From a bacterium (GTDB taxonomy: Bacteria; ARS69): a DNA stretch of 15,147 nt. The position numbers and the translations under genes are program-made. Under the pieces are notes generated by a model. It saw only the letters and a list, made by a program, of their open reading frames with translations. It did no database searches and was not told where the DNA came from. Location: the NCBI GenBank assembly GCA_025774805.1, contig JALGZR010000112.1, forward strand, positions 1 to 15,147, given 5' to 3'. Shown here piece after piece: positions 14,983 through 15,147 of the stretch (positions within the stretch are counted from its first letter, which is position 1; every line of letters begins with the position of its first letter).

Positions 14983-15147
14983 CTACCGGGACTTGTCGGA
15001 CTTCGGCTCGACTTTGAAGGTCGCGGACGATCGGCTCCCCGCTCCCTGCGCGTCCCCGGTGGGCTGCGTCTGATAGCGAACGGGAATCTCGAAGAGGGGC
15101 TGATCGGGATCGTCGGTCTCGACCCGGAGCTGCTTCACGCCCGAATC
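14983..15147 (-). CDS. C-terminal end of a DUF1573-like protein (partial)
   Basis: Only the last 54 codons are in the window; the gene runs off the right edge and its start is not visible. The visible part reads GVKQLRVETDDPDQPLFEIPVRYQT, the final beta strands typical of DUF1573/ASH-type Ig-like domains, whose repeats end in phrases like 'v.TNDPxxPxxxIPV'. A charged, disordered tail rich in Ser, Lys and Asp follows, ending in KSDKSR and a TAG stop. It is 7 bases upstream of the rhodanese-like gene on the same strand, so it is probably the first visible gene of that operon. Such proteins are usually exported and their role is poorly known. The call rests on a short stretch. Confidence 0.6.
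   Translation of the reverse strand, partial: DSGVKQLRVETDDPDQPLFEIPVRYQTQPTGDAQGAGSRSSATFKVEPKSDKSR

Overview
The window is very GC-rich (roughly 70% by eye), densely coding bacterial DNA. It has exported proteins with Sec signals, a DUF1573-like tail, a MauE/DoxX-type membrane protein and large exported amidohydrolases. Together these suggest a Gram-negative environmental lineage such as Gemmatimonadota or Candidatus Eisenbacteria. That placement is inference from style only, because there is no rRNA or other marker gene here. I see no tRNA, rRNA, CRISPR array, insertion sequence or phage gene, and no gene-free stretch longer than about 165 bases.

Layout. (1) 24-4081, plus strand: a two-gene glycolate (or D-2-hydroxyacid) oxidase operon. 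A GlcD-GlcE fusion overlaps the iron-sulfur subunit GlcF by 4 bases. (2) 4113-12807, minus strand, in transcription order from the right: a large exported tandem amidohydrolase (12807-9544); a second exported amidohydrolase-like protein starting 1 base after it (9542-8184); a GT4 glycosyltransferase (8083-6731); an exported protein of unknown function with its own probable promoter and a perfect palindrome (6641-5466); and a plant-type methionine gamma-lyase (5351-4113). (3) 12972-14021, plus strand: a squalene/phytoene synthase-family protein, divergent from the amidohydrolase pair. (4) 14029-15147, minus strand: the end of a DUF1573-like protein, a membrane-anchored rhodanese-like protein without its catalytic cysteine, and a MauE/DoxX-like membrane protein, packed as an operon.

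How the genes work together. The glycolate oxidase is a self-contained membrane-linked dehydrogenase that oxidises a 2-hydroxyacid. Methionine gamma-lyase breaks methionine into methanethiol, ammonia and 2-oxobutyrate. The two amidohydrolase genes give three amidohydrolase-like domains outside the cytoplasmic membrane, of which only one keeps the metal-binding HxH motif. The right-edge cluster looks like an envelope redox or sulfur-handling module of unknown role. The most notable points are the degenerate/intact amidohydrolase arrangement, the cysteine-less rhodanese next to MauE and DUF1573, the synthase with a lost aspartate in its second metal motif, and the palindrome at the predicted transcription start of the unknown exported protein.
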